Below are positions 8,499 to 17,795 of a stretch of DNA of 64,000 bases, piece by piece (the first letter of the stretch is position 1; each line of letters begins with the position of its first letter). Under the pieces are notes generated by a model. It had not been told where the DNA came from. It was given only the letters and a program-made list of their open reading frames with translations, and made no database searches. Origin of the DNA: VFMC01 sp050248155 (GTDB lineage: Bacteria > Actinomycetota > Acidimicrobiia > Acidimicrobiales > Ilumatobacteraceae); NCBI GenBank assembly GCA_050248155.1, contig JBFWSW010000007.1, positions 1 through 64,000 of the forward strand. The letters are read 5' to 3'. The translations under genes were made by a program, and so were the position numbers.

Positions 8499-9215
8499 GT
8501 GACGCCGCAGCCCTTTCTCGTCGTTGCGCAGAACCTGCCCGAGCACGCCGGGAACCTCATCCACACCGACGAGGGTGCCCGTGCCGCCGGCTTCGAACGA
8601 GCGCTCGTGGCCGGCGTCACGACGTACGCCTACCTCACCCATCCGATCGTCGAAACGTGGGGAGAGGACTGGCTGGTGCACGGCGGGGGTGAGGTGCGCT
8701 TCCGCCGGCCGGTCTTCGACCAGGACGCCGTCGAGTGCCGCCCGAGCGCCGATGGCGATGCAGTCCTCGTCGAGGCGGTCACTCGCACCGGCGACGACCC
8801 GCGGGCGACGCTCCGTGCTGTCCGGCGTGCAGAGGCGCCGCCCGAACTCCCGACCGAGCGCTTGCCCACGATCACCGCCGACCTCACCGGCGAGTTCGGC
8901 TTCGACTACGGGCTGCGAGCCGGCGAGCACCTCGACCTCTACGTCGACCGCCGCATCGTGCACCCCGCCGTGTGGTCGGCGATGGGCAACCTCGTCATGC
9001 GGACGTTCCTGGTGCGCGGCCCGTGGATCCACACGCGCAGCCTCATCCGCCACCACGGGCTCGCGCACGACGGCGACACCGCCAGCCTCTCGTCCGGCGT
9101 GGTGAGGCGGTTCACGCACCGCCACGGCGAGTCGGCCGTCATCGAGGTGCGGATCGAGGTGGACGGCCGGATGGTCGCCTCGCTCGAGCACGAGGCGATC
9201 GTCGCTCTGCCCTGA
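8499..9215 (+). CDS. MaoC-like hot-dog-fold protein (double hot-dog, possible hydratase)
   Basis: The 238-residue product starts at GTG 8499. The N-terminal NLIHTDEGARAAGFERALVAG resembles the hydratase loop of MaoC/R-specific enoyl-CoA hydratases (N-x-x-H-x-D followed by an A-G-F...VAG helix). The C-terminal part (RIVHPAVWSAMGNLVMR ... VVRRFTHRHGESAVIEVRIE) looks like a second hot-dog unit. If functional it would hydrate an enoyl thioester, but the substrate cannot be told. No acyl-CoA genes are adjacent, and it is divergent from the aldo/keto reductase. Confidence 0.55.
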   Translation: MTPQPFLVVAQNLPEHAGNLIHTDEGARAAGFERALVAGVTTYAYLTHPIVETWGEDWLVHGGGEVRFRRPVFDQDAVECRPSADGDAVLVEAVTRTGDDPRATLRAVRRAEAPPELPTERLPTITADLTGEFGFDYGLRAGEHLDLYVDRRIVHPAVWSAMGNLVMRTFLVRGPWIHTRSLIRHHGLAHDGDTASLSSGVVRRFTHRHGESAVIEVRIEVDGRMVASLEHEAIVALP

Positions 9216-9222
9216 CAGGGCG

Positions 9223-10857
9223 TCACGCGGAGGCGCTCTCCATCGCGTCGGAGATGCCGGCTCGCGAGCGCAGCGGGCGTTCCGGCAGCAGGAGGGCGGA
9301 CACGACGGCGACCAGCATCAGCCCGGCGGCGATCCAGTAGATGCGGCTGACGCCGAGGGCGATGCTGTCGATCACCGCCGCACGCGTCCCGGCCGGGAGC
9401 GCCTGGATCTGATCGGGAGCGCGGATGAGCCCGGCAGCCTCGTCAGCCGCCACGTTGGTTCGCCTCGGGATCTCGTGACGGATCGTCGCGTTGAGCGTGC
9501 TGCCCGACCCGGCGAGGACGATCGACCCGCCGAGCGAGCGGAAGAACATGACGGTCGCGGTCGCGACGCCGAGGTCGCGGAACTCGACTGCGTTCTGCGT
9601 CGCGATCGACGTGCTGGTGAACATGCAGCCCATCGCGATGCCCATCAGCGCCATCGGCACGACGAGCGTGATGTAGCGCGTGGAGCCGTCGATGGTCGTG
9701 ATCGCGACGACACCGACGACGCCGAACATCGAGCCGACGATGGGGTAACGGCGATAGCCACCCGAGCGGGCGATCAGGCGCCCCACGACGAACGATGTCG
9801 CCGACACGCCGATCATCATCGGCATCAGCCGCAACCCCGACTCTGTGGGCGACACGAACAGCGAGTCCTGGAAGTACAGGGGCAGGAACTGGTTGGTGCC
9901 GTACGTGACCGCCCCGGCGAAGAAGCCGATCGCGACGGATGCGAGCACGACGGGGTTGCGGAACAGGTGTGGCGGGATCATCGGCTCGTCGGCGCGGTGC
10001 TCCTGCACGACGAACGCGGAGAGCAGCACGAGGGCGGCGCCGAACAGCACCAGCGTGCTGGTCTCGGTCCAGCCCTCGCCGCCCTGCTCGAGGCCGATCA
10101 TCAGGCACGCGAGACCACCCGACAGCAGTGCGGCGCCGACGAAGTCGAGGCGTGCGTCGCGGCGAGGGAACGGCAGCCGTAGGGCGCGGTGGCAGACGAG
10201 CCCGACGACGATGCAGAACGGGACGTTGATGTAGAAGATCCACGGCCAGTCGAAGTGGTCGATGATGAACCCGCCGACGAGTGGTCCCATCAGTGCCGAC
10301 GCGGCGAAGGCGATGGTGAAGTACCCGATGTACCTGCCGCGCTCGCGCGGCGGGAGGATGTCGCCGAGGATCGAGAACGCCAGCGCTTGGATGGCGCCGC
10401 CGCCGACGCCCTGGACGGCACGGAACGCGATCAGCTGCCCCATCGACTGGGCCAACCCACAGAGGATCGACCCGAGCAGGAAGATGCCCATCGTCGTCTG
10501 GAAGATCGCCCGCCGGCCGTAGAGGTCGGACAGCTTGCCGAGCAACGGCGTCGCGATGGTCGACGTGACGATGTACGCGGTGCCGACCCAGGCGAAGCTC
10601 TCGAACGCGTTGAACTCACCGGCGATGGTGGGCAGGGCCGTCGCGACGATCGTGGTGTCGAGCGACGCGAGCATCACTGCCATGATGAGCGCGCCCAGCA
10701 CCAGGAGGAGCTGGCGTTGCGTGAACCCGGGAACGGTGGAGGCGCGAGACGTGCGCTGGACCCTATGCGCGGATGCGGGCGTTGGTCGGGTCGTACAGCG
10801 GGCGCAGGGACGCGAGGGCTGGGTACCGCTGCCCGGCGATCTCGACGGCCCACTCAC
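9223..10857 (-). CDS. MFS transporter, DHA2 (EmrB/QacA) family
   Basis: This large permease has about 14 hydrophobic segments. DHA2 motifs are visible: SLDTTIVATALPTIAGEF in TM1, the loop motif GKLSDLYGRR, and RAVQGVGGGAIQALAFSILGDILPPRERG. Such proton-driven exporters expel drugs or metabolites. The start is uncertain. GTG 10857 gives 544 residues but overlaps the upstream flavoprotein gene by 95 bp with an unusual Ser/Arg/Pro leader, and no other ATG or GTG lies between that gene's stop and TM1. It is the last gene of the apparent TetR-flavoprotein-MFS operon, so it may export a substrate or product of that pathway. Confidence 0.85.
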   Translation of the reverse strand: MSGPSRSPGSGTQPSRPCARCTTRPTPASAHRVQRTSRASTVPGFTQRQLLLVLGALIMAVMLASLDTTIVATALPTIAGEFNAFESFAWVGTAYIVTSTIATPLLGKLSDLYGRRAIFQTTMGIFLLGSILCGLAQSMGQLIAFRAVQGVGGGAIQALAFSILGDILPPRERGRYIGYFTIAFAASALMGPLVGGFIIDHFDWPWIFYINVPFCIVVGLVCHRALRLPFPRRDARLDFVGAALLSGGLACLMIGLEQGGEGWTETSTLVLFGAALVLLSAFVVQEHRADEPMIPPHLFRNPVVLASVAIGFFAGAVTYGTNQFLPLYFQDSLFVSPTESGLRLMPMMIGVSATSFVVGRLIARSGGYRRYPIVGSMFGVVGVVAITTIDGSTRYITLVVPMALMGIAMGCMFTSTSIATQNAVEFRDLGVATATVMFFRSLGGSIVLAGSGSTLNATIRHEIPRRTNVAADEAAGLIRAPDQIQALPAGTRAAVIDSIALGVSRIYWIAAGLMLVAVVSALLLPERPLRSRAGISDAMESASA

Positions 10858-13219
10858 CGGTGGCCAGGTACTCGTTCGTGACGGTCACGCCTGCCTCGAT
10901 CATCGCCAGGCCGACGGCGCCTCCGAGCGTGTGGCCGTAGCTCGCAGCACGGACGTAGCCGACAGCCTGCCCGTCGCGGCGCACGATCTCGGCGTGGAAC
11001 ATGAGCGGCTCGGGATCGCAGACCTGCACCTGCACGAGCCGCCGGGTCAACGGTCCCGCCGCGCGCTTGGCCGCGACCGCCTCGCGGCCGATGAACCCGA
11101 CTGGCTTGTCGAGCGCGACGGCGAACCCGAGCCCCGCTTCGAGCACGCCGTCGGTGTTGTCGATGTCGTGCCCGTAGTCGCGGTAGCCCTTCTCCATGCG
11201 CAGGCTGGCGAGCGCCTTCAGCCCGGCGTGACGCAGACCGAACGCCGCCCCGGGGGCCACAATGCGTTCGTACACGTGCACCGCCTGCTCGGTGGGCACG
11301 TAGAGCTCGTAGCCGAGCTCGCCGAGGTACGTGATGCGCACGCACAGCACGCGCGCGAACCCGATGTCGATCTCGCGCGCCGTGCGGAACGGGAACGCTT
11401 CGTTGGCCAGGTCGGCCGTCGTCAACGACTGCAACAGCTCGCGTGATCGCGGCCCTTGCACGTTGATCTGCGCGAGCCCTGACGTGACGTCGGTGACGAA
11501 GGCGTGGCGGTCGGTGCAGTGACGGCGCAGGCGGGCCTCGACGTGCCGATGGGCGGTGTCGCTGGCCACCACCATGTAGTCGCCCGCGGTGTGCTTGGTC
11601 ACGGTGAGGTCGGCCTCGAGCCGTCCGGACTCGTCCAGCCACTGCGTGTAGGTGATCGTGTGGTCGGGACCGTCGACGAGGTTCGCCGACAGGTGCTCGA
11701 GCACCACTCCGGCGTCGCGACCCTGCACCCGGAACTTGGACATGAACGACATGTCCATCACGATCACGCCTTCGCGACACGCGCGGTGCTCGGCCTCCCA
11801 CTGCGACCAGAACGCGGGCCGCCCCCACGTGAGCTCGCCCGGGTCGGGCGCAGCGCCGGGGCCTGCGAACCAGTCGGCCCCTTCCCAGCCGCTCACATCC
11901 TTGAAGCACGCGCCCTGCGCCGCGAGACGATCGTGCAACGGCGAGCGCTTCGCGCCGCGGGCGCTCTGCATCGAGCGGTTGGGGTAGTGGCACTGGTACA
12001 CCATGCCGAGCGACTCGACCGTGCGCGTGCGCCGGTACTCGGGGTTCGACTGGTACGGGTGCAGCCGGTCGATGTTGAACCCGGTGACGTCGACGTCGGG
12101 GCTGCCCGTCATGATCCAGTGCGCGAGCAACCTGCCGACTCCGCCCCCGGTGAGGATGCCGATCGAGTTGAGGCCGGCGGCCACGAAGTAGTTCCGCACC
12201 TCCGGCGCCTCGCCGATGATCGGCGCCAGGTCGGGGGTGAAGCTCTCGGGGCCGCAGAAGAAGGTGCGGATGCCGGTGTCAGCCGAGCGCGGCACGCGGC
12301 TCATGGCCCGCTCGAGGTAGGGCGCCATCCGATCCCAGTCGGGAGCCAGCGACGCGAACGACACGTCGTTCGGGATGCCGCCGACGTTCCACGGCGCGCA
12401 GACGGGCTCGAACAACCCGATCATCAGCCCGCCGACCTCTTCGCGGTAGTAGCCGTAGTTCGCGGGGTCCTCGATGACCGGCCACGACGGGTCGAGCTCG
12501 GGCATCTGCTCGGTGATGAGGTAGTAGTGCTCGGCGGCCTGCAGCGGGACGTTCACACCCGACAGCGCGCCCAGCTGACGAGCCCACATGCCTGCGCAGT
12601 TGACGACGTACTCGCACTCGATCGTGCCGTGGTCGGTGACGACCCCGTGCACCGCGCCGTCGCGCACCGTCACATCGGTGACGGTGACGCCCTGGACGAT
12701 CGTCGCACCGGCTTGGCGGGCACCCTTCGCCATCGACATGGTGACGTCCACCGGGTTCACCCGGCCGTCCTCGGCGACGTAGAAGCCGGCGAGCACGTCG
12801 TCGGTCCGGGCGAGGGGGAACATGTCGGCAACCTCGCGGGGACCGATCTCGTGCACGTCGATCCCGCAGTAGCGGTTGAAGGCCGACACCCGCCGGTACT
12901 CCTCGAGCCGGCCCTCGTCGGTGGCGAGCTCGATGAACCCGACCGGCTTGAACCCGGTCGCCAACCCCGTCTCGGCCTCGAGGCGCTGGTACAGGTCGCG
13001 CGTGTACTGGCGCATCGACGTCGACGTCTCGGATGTCGACCCGAACGTCACCATCAACCCCGCCGCGTGCCACGTGGTGCCGGACGTGAGCTGGTCGCGC
13101 TCGACGAGCACGACGTCGCGCCAGCCGGCATGGGCGAGGTGGTACGCGACCGACGTGCCGATGATGCCGCCGCCGACGACGACCACGCGGGCGCGTGAGG
13201 GGAGCGCTGTCTGGTTCAT
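10763..13219 (-). CDS. Dimethylglycine/sarcosine dehydrogenase-like FAD protein with C-terminal GcvT domain
   Basis: The 818-residue protein starts at ATG 13219. The N-terminal DAO-type FAD domain has VVVVGGGIIGTSVAYHLAHA and SGTTWHAAGLM, where the His is the residue covalently flavinylated in mammalian dimethylglycine and sarcosine dehydrogenases. The middle domain is FAO_M-like. The C-terminal half is a folate-binding glycine-cleavage T domain (GLAQINVQGPRSRELLQSL; YLGELGYELYVPTEQA). The family oxidatively demethylates N-methyl groups and passes formaldehyde to tetrahydrofolate. The ATG overlaps the TetR stop (ATGA), so the two are translationally coupled. A methylated amine or glycine substrate is likely; which one is not visible. 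Confidence 0.9.
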   Translation of the reverse strand: MNQTALPSRARVVVVGGGIIGTSVAYHLAHAGWRDVVLVERDQLTSGTTWHAAGLMVTFGSTSETSTSMRQYTRDLYQRLEAETGLATGFKPVGFIELATDEGRLEEYRRVSAFNRYCGIDVHEIGPREVADMFPLARTDDVLAGFYVAEDGRVNPVDVTMSMAKGARQAGATIVQGVTVTDVTVRDGAVHGVVTDHGTIECEYVVNCAGMWARQLGALSGVNVPLQAAEHYYLITEQMPELDPSWPVIEDPANYGYYREEVGGLMIGLFEPVCAPWNVGGIPNDVSFASLAPDWDRMAPYLERAMSRVPRSADTGIRTFFCGPESFTPDLAPIIGEAPEVRNYFVAAGLNSIGILTGGGVGRLLAHWIMTGSPDVDVTGFNIDRLHPYQSNPEYRRTRTVESLGMVYQCHYPNRSMQSARGAKRSPLHDRLAAQGACFKDVSGWEGADWFAGPGAAPDPGELTWGRPAFWSQWEAEHRACREGVIVMDMSFMSKFRVQGRDAGVVLEHLSANLVDGPDHTITYTQWLDESGRLEADLTVTKHTAGDYMVVASDTAHRHVEARLRRHCTDRHAFVTDVTSGLAQINVQGPRSRELLQSLTTADLANEAFPFRTAREIDIGFARVLCVRITYLGELGYELYVPTEQAVHVYERIVAPGAAFGLRHAGLKALASLRMEKGYRDYGHDIDNTDGVLEAGLGFAVALDKPVGFIGREAVAAKRAAGPLTRRLVQVQVCDPEPLMFHAEIVRRDGQAVGYVRAASYGHTLGGAVGLAMIEAGVTVTNEYLATGEWAVEIAGQRYPALASLRPLYDPTNARIRA

Positions 13220-13833
13220 CGTGAGCCGACCCGGTTCGGTCGCGTGAGCGTGCCGGGCCGAAGTCCGAGGTCCCGCTCGGCTGCCGACATCGACCACTCG
13301 ATCGCCGTGTCGCGGTCGACGACCGAACCGTGGGCGACGGTCTGCAGCGCGAGCCCGTCGAGCAGCGACAGGGTGCGCCACGCGGCGGCGGGCGGATCGT
13401 CGCAGTCCCAGTCGCCACGCTCGACCCCGGCGCGGATGGTGCGCTCGACGAGCTGCTGCCAGCCCACGTTCAGGCGGCGCGACGTCGCACCGAGTGCCGG
13501 CCTGCGGGCGGCTTCGGCCCATGCGTCGAGCCACAGCTGGAACGCCCAGTCCTGGTCGCCGCGGGCGTAGCTCGCGAAGAACGCGGCGAGTTGCTCCATC
13601 GGGTCGTCCACCGCTCGCATCGCCGCTTCGGTGGCCGCCAGGTCGTGTCCGGCGGACTGCTCGAACGCTGCGGCGAGCACGTCGTCCATCGACGCGAAGT
13701 AGTGGTGGATGAGCCCGCTCGAGCAGCCGAGCTCGGCGGCGACGTCGCGCACCGTCGTCGACGCGAACCCCTTTCGCAGCGCCACCGCGAGCGTGGCATC
13801 GACGATCGCGGTGCGTCGTTCGGCGGGGGACAT
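13216..13833 (-). CDS. TetR-family transcriptional regulator
   Basis: A 205-residue regulator from ATG 13833 (a GTG at 13842 is possible). The N-terminal helix-turn-helix reads RRTAIVDATLAVALRKG, then TVRDVAAELGCSSGLIHHYF, the canonical TetR recognition helix. The C-terminal ligand domain is BetI-like in general appearance (WLDAWAEAARRPAL). It shares an ATGA overlap with the flavoprotein gene and is divergent from the GcvT-like gene, so it probably controls both transcription units. A 22-bp inverted repeat at 13860-13881 in the gap is a candidate operator. Confidence 0.88.
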   Translation of the reverse strand: MSPAERRTAIVDATLAVALRKGFASTTVRDVAAELGCSSGLIHHYFASMDDVLAAAFEQSAGHDLAATEAAMRAVDDPMEQLAAFFASYARGDQDWAFQLWLDAWAEAARRPALGATSRRLNVGWQQLVERTIRAGVERGDWDCDDPPAAAWRTLSLLDGLALQTVAHGSVVDRDTAIEWSMSAAERDLGLRPGTLTRPNRVGSR

Positions 13834-13859
13834 GCGGGCCACGGACCCGCAGGCTAGTG

Positions 13860-13881
13860 CTGTTGCGCAGGTGTCCAACAG
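13860..13881. promoter_or_regulatory. Candidate TetR operator between divergent genes
   Basis: CTGTTG at 13860-13865 and CAACAG at 13876-13881 form a perfect 6-bp inverted repeat with a 10-bp spacer. It lies in the 66-bp gap between the TetR gene and the divergent GcvT-like gene. Size and position fit a TetR-family operator controlling both directions. No binding data are available. Confidence 0.4.
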
Positions 13882-13899
13882 ATCGGCTACTGTTCGGTG

Positions 13900-15099
13900 A
13901 TGGTCGCGACCACGCCGTTCCACGAACGCCTGGCGCCGATGAACCAGACCGGGCTGTGGCAGCACTGGTCCGGCCACCTCGCCGCGGTGAAGTACGTGAT
14001 GTCGGAGAAGTTCGAGTACTTCGCCGTGCGCAACGCCGCCGGCCTCATCGACACCTCGCCGCTGTACAAGTACCGCATCACCGGGCGCGATGCCGAGCGC
14101 TACCTCGGGTTCGTGCTGGCCCGCGACATCCGCATGTGCCGCGACGGCCAGGCCCAGTACACGCTGTGGTGCGACGAGGACGGCTGGGTGGTCGAAGACG
14201 GCGTCGTGTTCCGTCATTCGAGCGACCACTTCCTGCTCACCGCGGCCGAGCCGAACCTCGCGTACTTCCAGCGGTTGATCGGTCCGTTGCAGGTCGAGAT
14301 CGAGGAGGTGTCGGCCCAGTACGGATCCATCGCGTTGCAGGGTCCGCGGTCACGGACGATCCTCGCGTCGGTCGCGCCCGAGCTGGAGTCGCTGAAGTTC
14401 TTCCACCATGCGCAGGTGAAGTTCGGCAACAGCGCCATCGGGGTGTCGCGAACCGGCTACACCGGTGATCTCGGCTACGAGCTCTGGGTCGATGCCGACG
14501 ATGCGAACGACGTGTTCGACACGCTGATGGACGCGAGCGCCGGTCACGGTGTGCTGCCGGTCGGGATGGCCGCCCTGCTGATGACCCGCATCGAGGCGGG
14601 GCTGGTGCTCATCGATGCCGACTTCCACTCGAGCCGCTACGCGTTCACGACCGAGGAGAAGAGCACGCCGGTCGAGCTCGGCTTCGCATGGATGTTCAAG
14701 GGCATCGGTACGACCGATCGCCAGTTCATCGGTCGCGATGCCATCCGTCGCGAGATCGCAGAGCGGACGTCGCGGTGGAAGATGGTCGGGCTCGTCGTCG
14801 ACTGGGAGGACTGGGATCGGCGCTACCGCGCCCACGGCCTCATCCCGCCCAAGGACGAGACGCCGATCGTCTACGAGATGATGCTCTACGACGACGCCGG
14901 AGAGCGGGTGGGCTACACCACGAGCTTCATGTACTCGCCCGTGCTGCAACGCCACATCGCGATGGCGCGCGTGCGACCGCACCTCGGTGCGCCGGGGTCG
15001 AAGGTGAACCTCGAGCTGACGATCGACCACCGCTACCAGACGGTGGCGGCGACCGTCGCCCGGCCGCCCCTGTTCAACCCGGCCCGCAAGTCATCGTGA
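13900..15099 (+). CDS. GcvT-family (aminomethyltransferase-like) folate protein
   Basis: This 399-residue protein starts at ATG 13900 (a GTG directly before it is also possible). It has the GCV_T fold: GLIDTSPLYKYRITGRDAER, ALQGPRSRTIL, RTGYTGDLGYELWV, then the C-terminal GCV_T_C barrel. The family moves one-carbon units from a methylated or aminomethyl substrate to tetrahydrofolate and includes demethylases such as DmdA as well as glycine-cleavage T protein. Without GcvP or GcvH nearby, a demethylase role is more likely than glycine cleavage. The PYROXD2-like gene starts 11 bp later, so they form one operon. It is divergent from the TetR gene. Confidence 0.85.
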   Translation: MVATTPFHERLAPMNQTGLWQHWSGHLAAVKYVMSEKFEYFAVRNAAGLIDTSPLYKYRITGRDAERYLGFVLARDIRMCRDGQAQYTLWCDEDGWVVEDGVVFRHSSDHFLLTAAEPNLAYFQRLIGPLQVEIEEVSAQYGSIALQGPRSRTILASVAPELESLKFFHHAQVKFGNSAIGVSRTGYTGDLGYELWVDADDANDVFDTLMDASAGHGVLPVGMAALLMTRIEAGLVLIDADFHSSRYAFTTEEKSTPVELGFAWMFKGIGTTDRQFIGRDAIRREIAERTSRWKMVGLVVDWEDWDRRYRAHGLIPPKDETPIVYEMMLYDDAGERVGYTTSFMYSPVLQRHIAMARVRPHLGAPGSKVNLELTIDHRYQTVAATVARPPLFNPARKSS

Positions 15100-15109
15100 G
15101 GACGCCGAC

Positions 15110-16708
15110 ATGAGCCCACAGAGCACCTCCTACGACGCGATCGTCGTCGGCGGCGGCCACAACGGCCTCGTCAACGGCGCCTACCTGGCCCGCGCCGGGC
15201 TGCGCACCCTGATCATCGAGCGGCGCCATCTCGTCGGCGGCGCAGCGATCACCGAGGAGCTGCGACCCGGCTTCCACTTCACGACCTTCTCGTACGCGCT
15301 CAGCCTGCTGCGGCCCGACATCATCCACGAGCTCGACCTCGTGCGGCACGGGTTCCTGCCGCTGCAGATGCCGTCGTCGTTCGCGCCGATGGAGAACGGC
15401 GACTACCTCATCCTCGGAACCGACCGGAACCAGAACATCCTCGAGATCTCGCGCCACTCGCGCCACGACGCCGATGCGATGGACCAGTACAGCCACGACA
15501 TGGCGCAGGTGTGCCAGGCCCTGAAGCCGATGTTCGACGAGGTCCCGCCCGACATCTTCAGCGACGACCCCGATCAGTTCCTCGCCCTCGCCGATCTCGC
15601 CAAGCGACTGCGCGATCTGCCCAAGCGCGTGCTGCACAACTGCGTCCGCCTGCTCACCGGATCGGCGGCGGACTTCCTCGACGACTACTTCGAGAGCGAC
15701 ATCATCAAGGGGCTGTTCTCGTCGTCGAGCATCATCGGCTCGAAGGTCGGCCCGCGCTCGCAGGGCTCGGGTCTCGTGCTGCTGTTCCACAACATCGGCG
15801 AGCAGGACGGCCACTTCTCGACGTGGGGCTTCCACAAGGGCGGCAACGGTGGCTTCACCCAGGTGCTGTCGCGCGCCGCGCAGGCCTTCGGCGCCGAGAT
15901 CATCCTCGACTCGCCCGTCGACCACGTCGTCACCACCGGTGGTCGGGCAACCGGTGTCGTGCTGTCCGACGGCACCGAGATCAACGCCCGCATCGTCGTC
16001 AGCGGGCTCGACCCGCGGCGCACCTTCACCCAGCTCGTCGACCCGGCCGAGCTGCCGACCGATCTCGTCGAGCACATCGGCCGCTACAAGTTCCAGGGCA
16101 CCTCGGCCAAGGTGAACTTCGCGCTCGACGGCCTGCCGAAGTACCCGGCGCTCGGCGATCGCGGCGACCAGTTCCGCGGCTTCACCAACATCGGGCCGTC
16201 GATGGACTACCTCGAGCGGGCCTACGACGACGCCAAGTACGGCTGGTACAGCAAGCGGCCCTACATCGACGCCTGCATCCAGTCGACGATCGACCCCGAC
16301 ATGGCGCCGCCGGGCAAGCACGTGATGTCGTGCTTCGTCCAGTACGCGCCATACCACCTGAAGGGCAGCGACTGGGAGACCGAGCGGCAGGGGCTCGGCG
16401 ACACGGTGCAGGCCACGCTCGAGTCGTTCTTCCCCGGCTTCGGGCAGCTGGTGCTGCAGCGCGAGGTGGTGACACCGCTCGACATCGAGCGTGTCGTCGG
16501 CCTGTCGGAGGGCAACATCTTCGCCGGCGAGTTCTTCGCACCACAGATGTACTTCTTCCGTCCGGCTCCCGGGTGGAACCAGTACCGCACGCCGATCGAG
16601 GGCTACTACCAGTGCGGTTCCGGCACTCATCCAGGCGGGTGTGTCACGGGGGGACCCGGCAAGCTGGCGTCGAAGCAGATCCTGCGCGACCTCGCCACCC
16701 GCGGCTGA
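15110..16708 (+). CDS. PYROXD2-like FAD-dependent amine oxidase/phytoene-dehydrogenase family protein
   Basis: The 532-residue flavoprotein begins with the dinucleotide-binding motif YDAIVVGGGHNGLVNGAYLARAG and a second FAD contact (LVGGAAITEEL). The C-terminus carries GEFFAPQMYFFRPAPG, then YYQCGSGTHPGGCVTGGPG, the closing FAD motif of the phytoene desaturase/PYROXD2 group. These oxidise C-C or C-N bonds, but PYROXD2-type substrates are unknown. It is co-transcribed with the GcvT-like gene. The neighbourhood (demethylating flavoprotein, one-carbon acceptor) makes an amine or methylated compound the best guess. Confidence 0.82.
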   Translation: MSPQSTSYDAIVVGGGHNGLVNGAYLARAGLRTLIIERRHLVGGAAITEELRPGFHFTTFSYALSLLRPDIIHELDLVRHGFLPLQMPSSFAPMENGDYLILGTDRNQNILEISRHSRHDADAMDQYSHDMAQVCQALKPMFDEVPPDIFSDDPDQFLALADLAKRLRDLPKRVLHNCVRLLTGSAADFLDDYFESDIIKGLFSSSSIIGSKVGPRSQGSGLVLLFHNIGEQDGHFSTWGFHKGGNGGFTQVLSRAAQAFGAEIILDSPVDHVVTTGGRATGVVLSDGTEINARIVVSGLDPRRTFTQLVDPAELPTDLVEHIGRYKFQGTSAKVNFALDGLPKYPALGDRGDQFRGFTNIGPSMDYLERAYDDAKYGWYSKRPYIDACIQSTIDPDMAPPGKHVMSCFVQYAPYHLKGSDWETERQGLGDTVQATLESFFPGFGQLVLQREVVTPLDIERVVGLSEGNIFAGEFFAPQMYFFRPAPGWNQYRTPIEGYYQCGSGTHPGGCVTGGPGKLASKQILRDLATRG

Positions 16709-16763
16709 CGCGCCGCCATCCGATTTCGTTGCGATCGCAAGGAAATGGCCATAGCATGGTTGC

Positions 16764-17795
16764 ATGACCGGTGTGATCGTCCAGCAGTTCCCGATCGGGT
16801 TCCAGTGGCCCACGATCGACCCCTTCCTGTTCTGCGTCCACCACCTCGACGAGTACCCGAAGGGCAACGGCTCGTTCGGCCCGGCAGCCTCGCTCGAGGG
16901 CCGCGAGCTCGGGCAGGACTTCGCCGGCAAGGACGGCTGGCGCATGTACCACGGCGACCAGGTGCCGGGCTTCCCGAACCACCCGCACCGTGGTTTCGAG
17001 ACCGTCACGTTCGTACGTCGCGGGCTGATCGACCACGCCGACTCGCTCGGCGCCGCGGCGCGCTACGGGCGCGGCGACGTGCAGTGGCTCACCGCCGGCA
17101 GCGGCATCGTCCACAGCGAGACGTTCCCGCTGCTCGACACGGACGCACCCAACACCGCCGAGCTGTTCCAGATCTGGGTCAACCTGCCGCGCGCCGAGAA
17201 GATGGCGCCGCCCCACTTCTCGATGCTGTGGGCCGACGACATCCCCCACGTGCTGCACACCGACGACGAGGGACGAACCGTCGAGATCACCGTCGTCGCG
17301 GGCGAGCTCGAGGGCAACGCCCCGCCGCCGCCTCCACCGCACAGCTGGGCGAGCCGCCCCGACACCGACGTCGCGATCTGGCACATCAGGGTGGAGCCGG
17401 GCGCGTCGTGGACCATGCCCGCAGCACGCGGCGAGGGCACGGTGCGCACCGCGTACGTGTTCGACGGAGCAGGCGCGACGTTCGCAGGCGAGGCGGTTGC
17501 GACCGGCAACGGCGCCGTGCTCGACGCGACGGTCGACGTCGTCGTCGCGAGTGAAGATGGTGCCGAGATCCTCGTCCTCCAGGGCAGGCCGATCGGCGAG
17601 CCCGTGGCGCAGTACGGCCCGTTCGTGCTGAACGATCGTGCGGGCGTCGAGCAGGCGTTCCGCGACTACCAGCAGACCCAGTTCGGCGGTTGGCCGTGGG
17701 ACAGCGCCGAGCCGGTGCACGGCGTATCGCCCGACCGCTTCGCCCGCCGCCCCGACGGCACCGTCGAGCGTCCTGCTGCCGCGACCGTCGTCTGA
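16764..17795 (+). CDS. Pirin family protein
   Basis: A 343-residue bicupin. The pirin metal site is complete: His73 and His75 in NHPHRGFETVTF, His117 and Glu119 in SGIVHSETFP. A proline run splits the two cupin halves near residues 192-198. Pirins bind Fe or another metal and some have quercetin dioxygenase activity; the role here is unknown. It ends two bases before the convergent cyclase gene's stop. A perfect palindrome TTGCGATCGCAA at 16730-16741 lies 22 bp before the ATG. Confidence 0.9.
   Translation: MTGVIVQQFPIGFQWPTIDPFLFCVHHLDEYPKGNGSFGPAASLEGRELGQDFAGKDGWRMYHGDQVPGFPNHPHRGFETVTFVRRGLIDHADSLGAAARYGRGDVQWLTAGSGIVHSETFPLLDTDAPNTAELFQIWVNLPRAEKMAPPHFSMLWADDIPHVLHTDDEGRTVEITVVAGELEGNAPPPPPPHSWASRPDTDVAIWHIRVEPGASWTMPAARGEGTVRTAYVFDGAGATFAGEAVATGNGAVLDATVDVVVASEDGAEILVLQGRPIGEPVAQYGPFVLNDRAGVEQAFRDYQQTQFGGWPWDSAEPVHGVSPDRFARRPDGTVERPAAATVV

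Noticed and set aside
6013..8502. Long plus-strand open frame opposite the CoxL-like and aldo/keto reductase genes
   Set aside because: It is antisense to two clear enzymes with intact motifs and shows low-complexity Arg/Val/Asp composition typical of shadow frames.
11504..13198. Very long open frame on the plus strand opposite the dimethylglycine-dehydrogenase-like gene
   Set aside because: High GC gives long antisense open frames; this one has no family signature while the minus-strand protein shows FAD and GcvT motifs throughout.
13900..15099. Glycine-cleavage T protein as a certain call
   Set aside because: No gcvP, gcvH or lpd is near, and the operon partners are amine-oxidising flavoproteins, so a demethylase-type GcvT relative is preferred.
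16730..16741. TTGCGATCGCAA palindrome before the pirin gene, similar to the cyanobacterial HIP1 core
   Set aside because: GCGATCGC is expected often at this base composition, and a single occurrence before one gene gives no positional support; kept only as a remark in the pirin entry.
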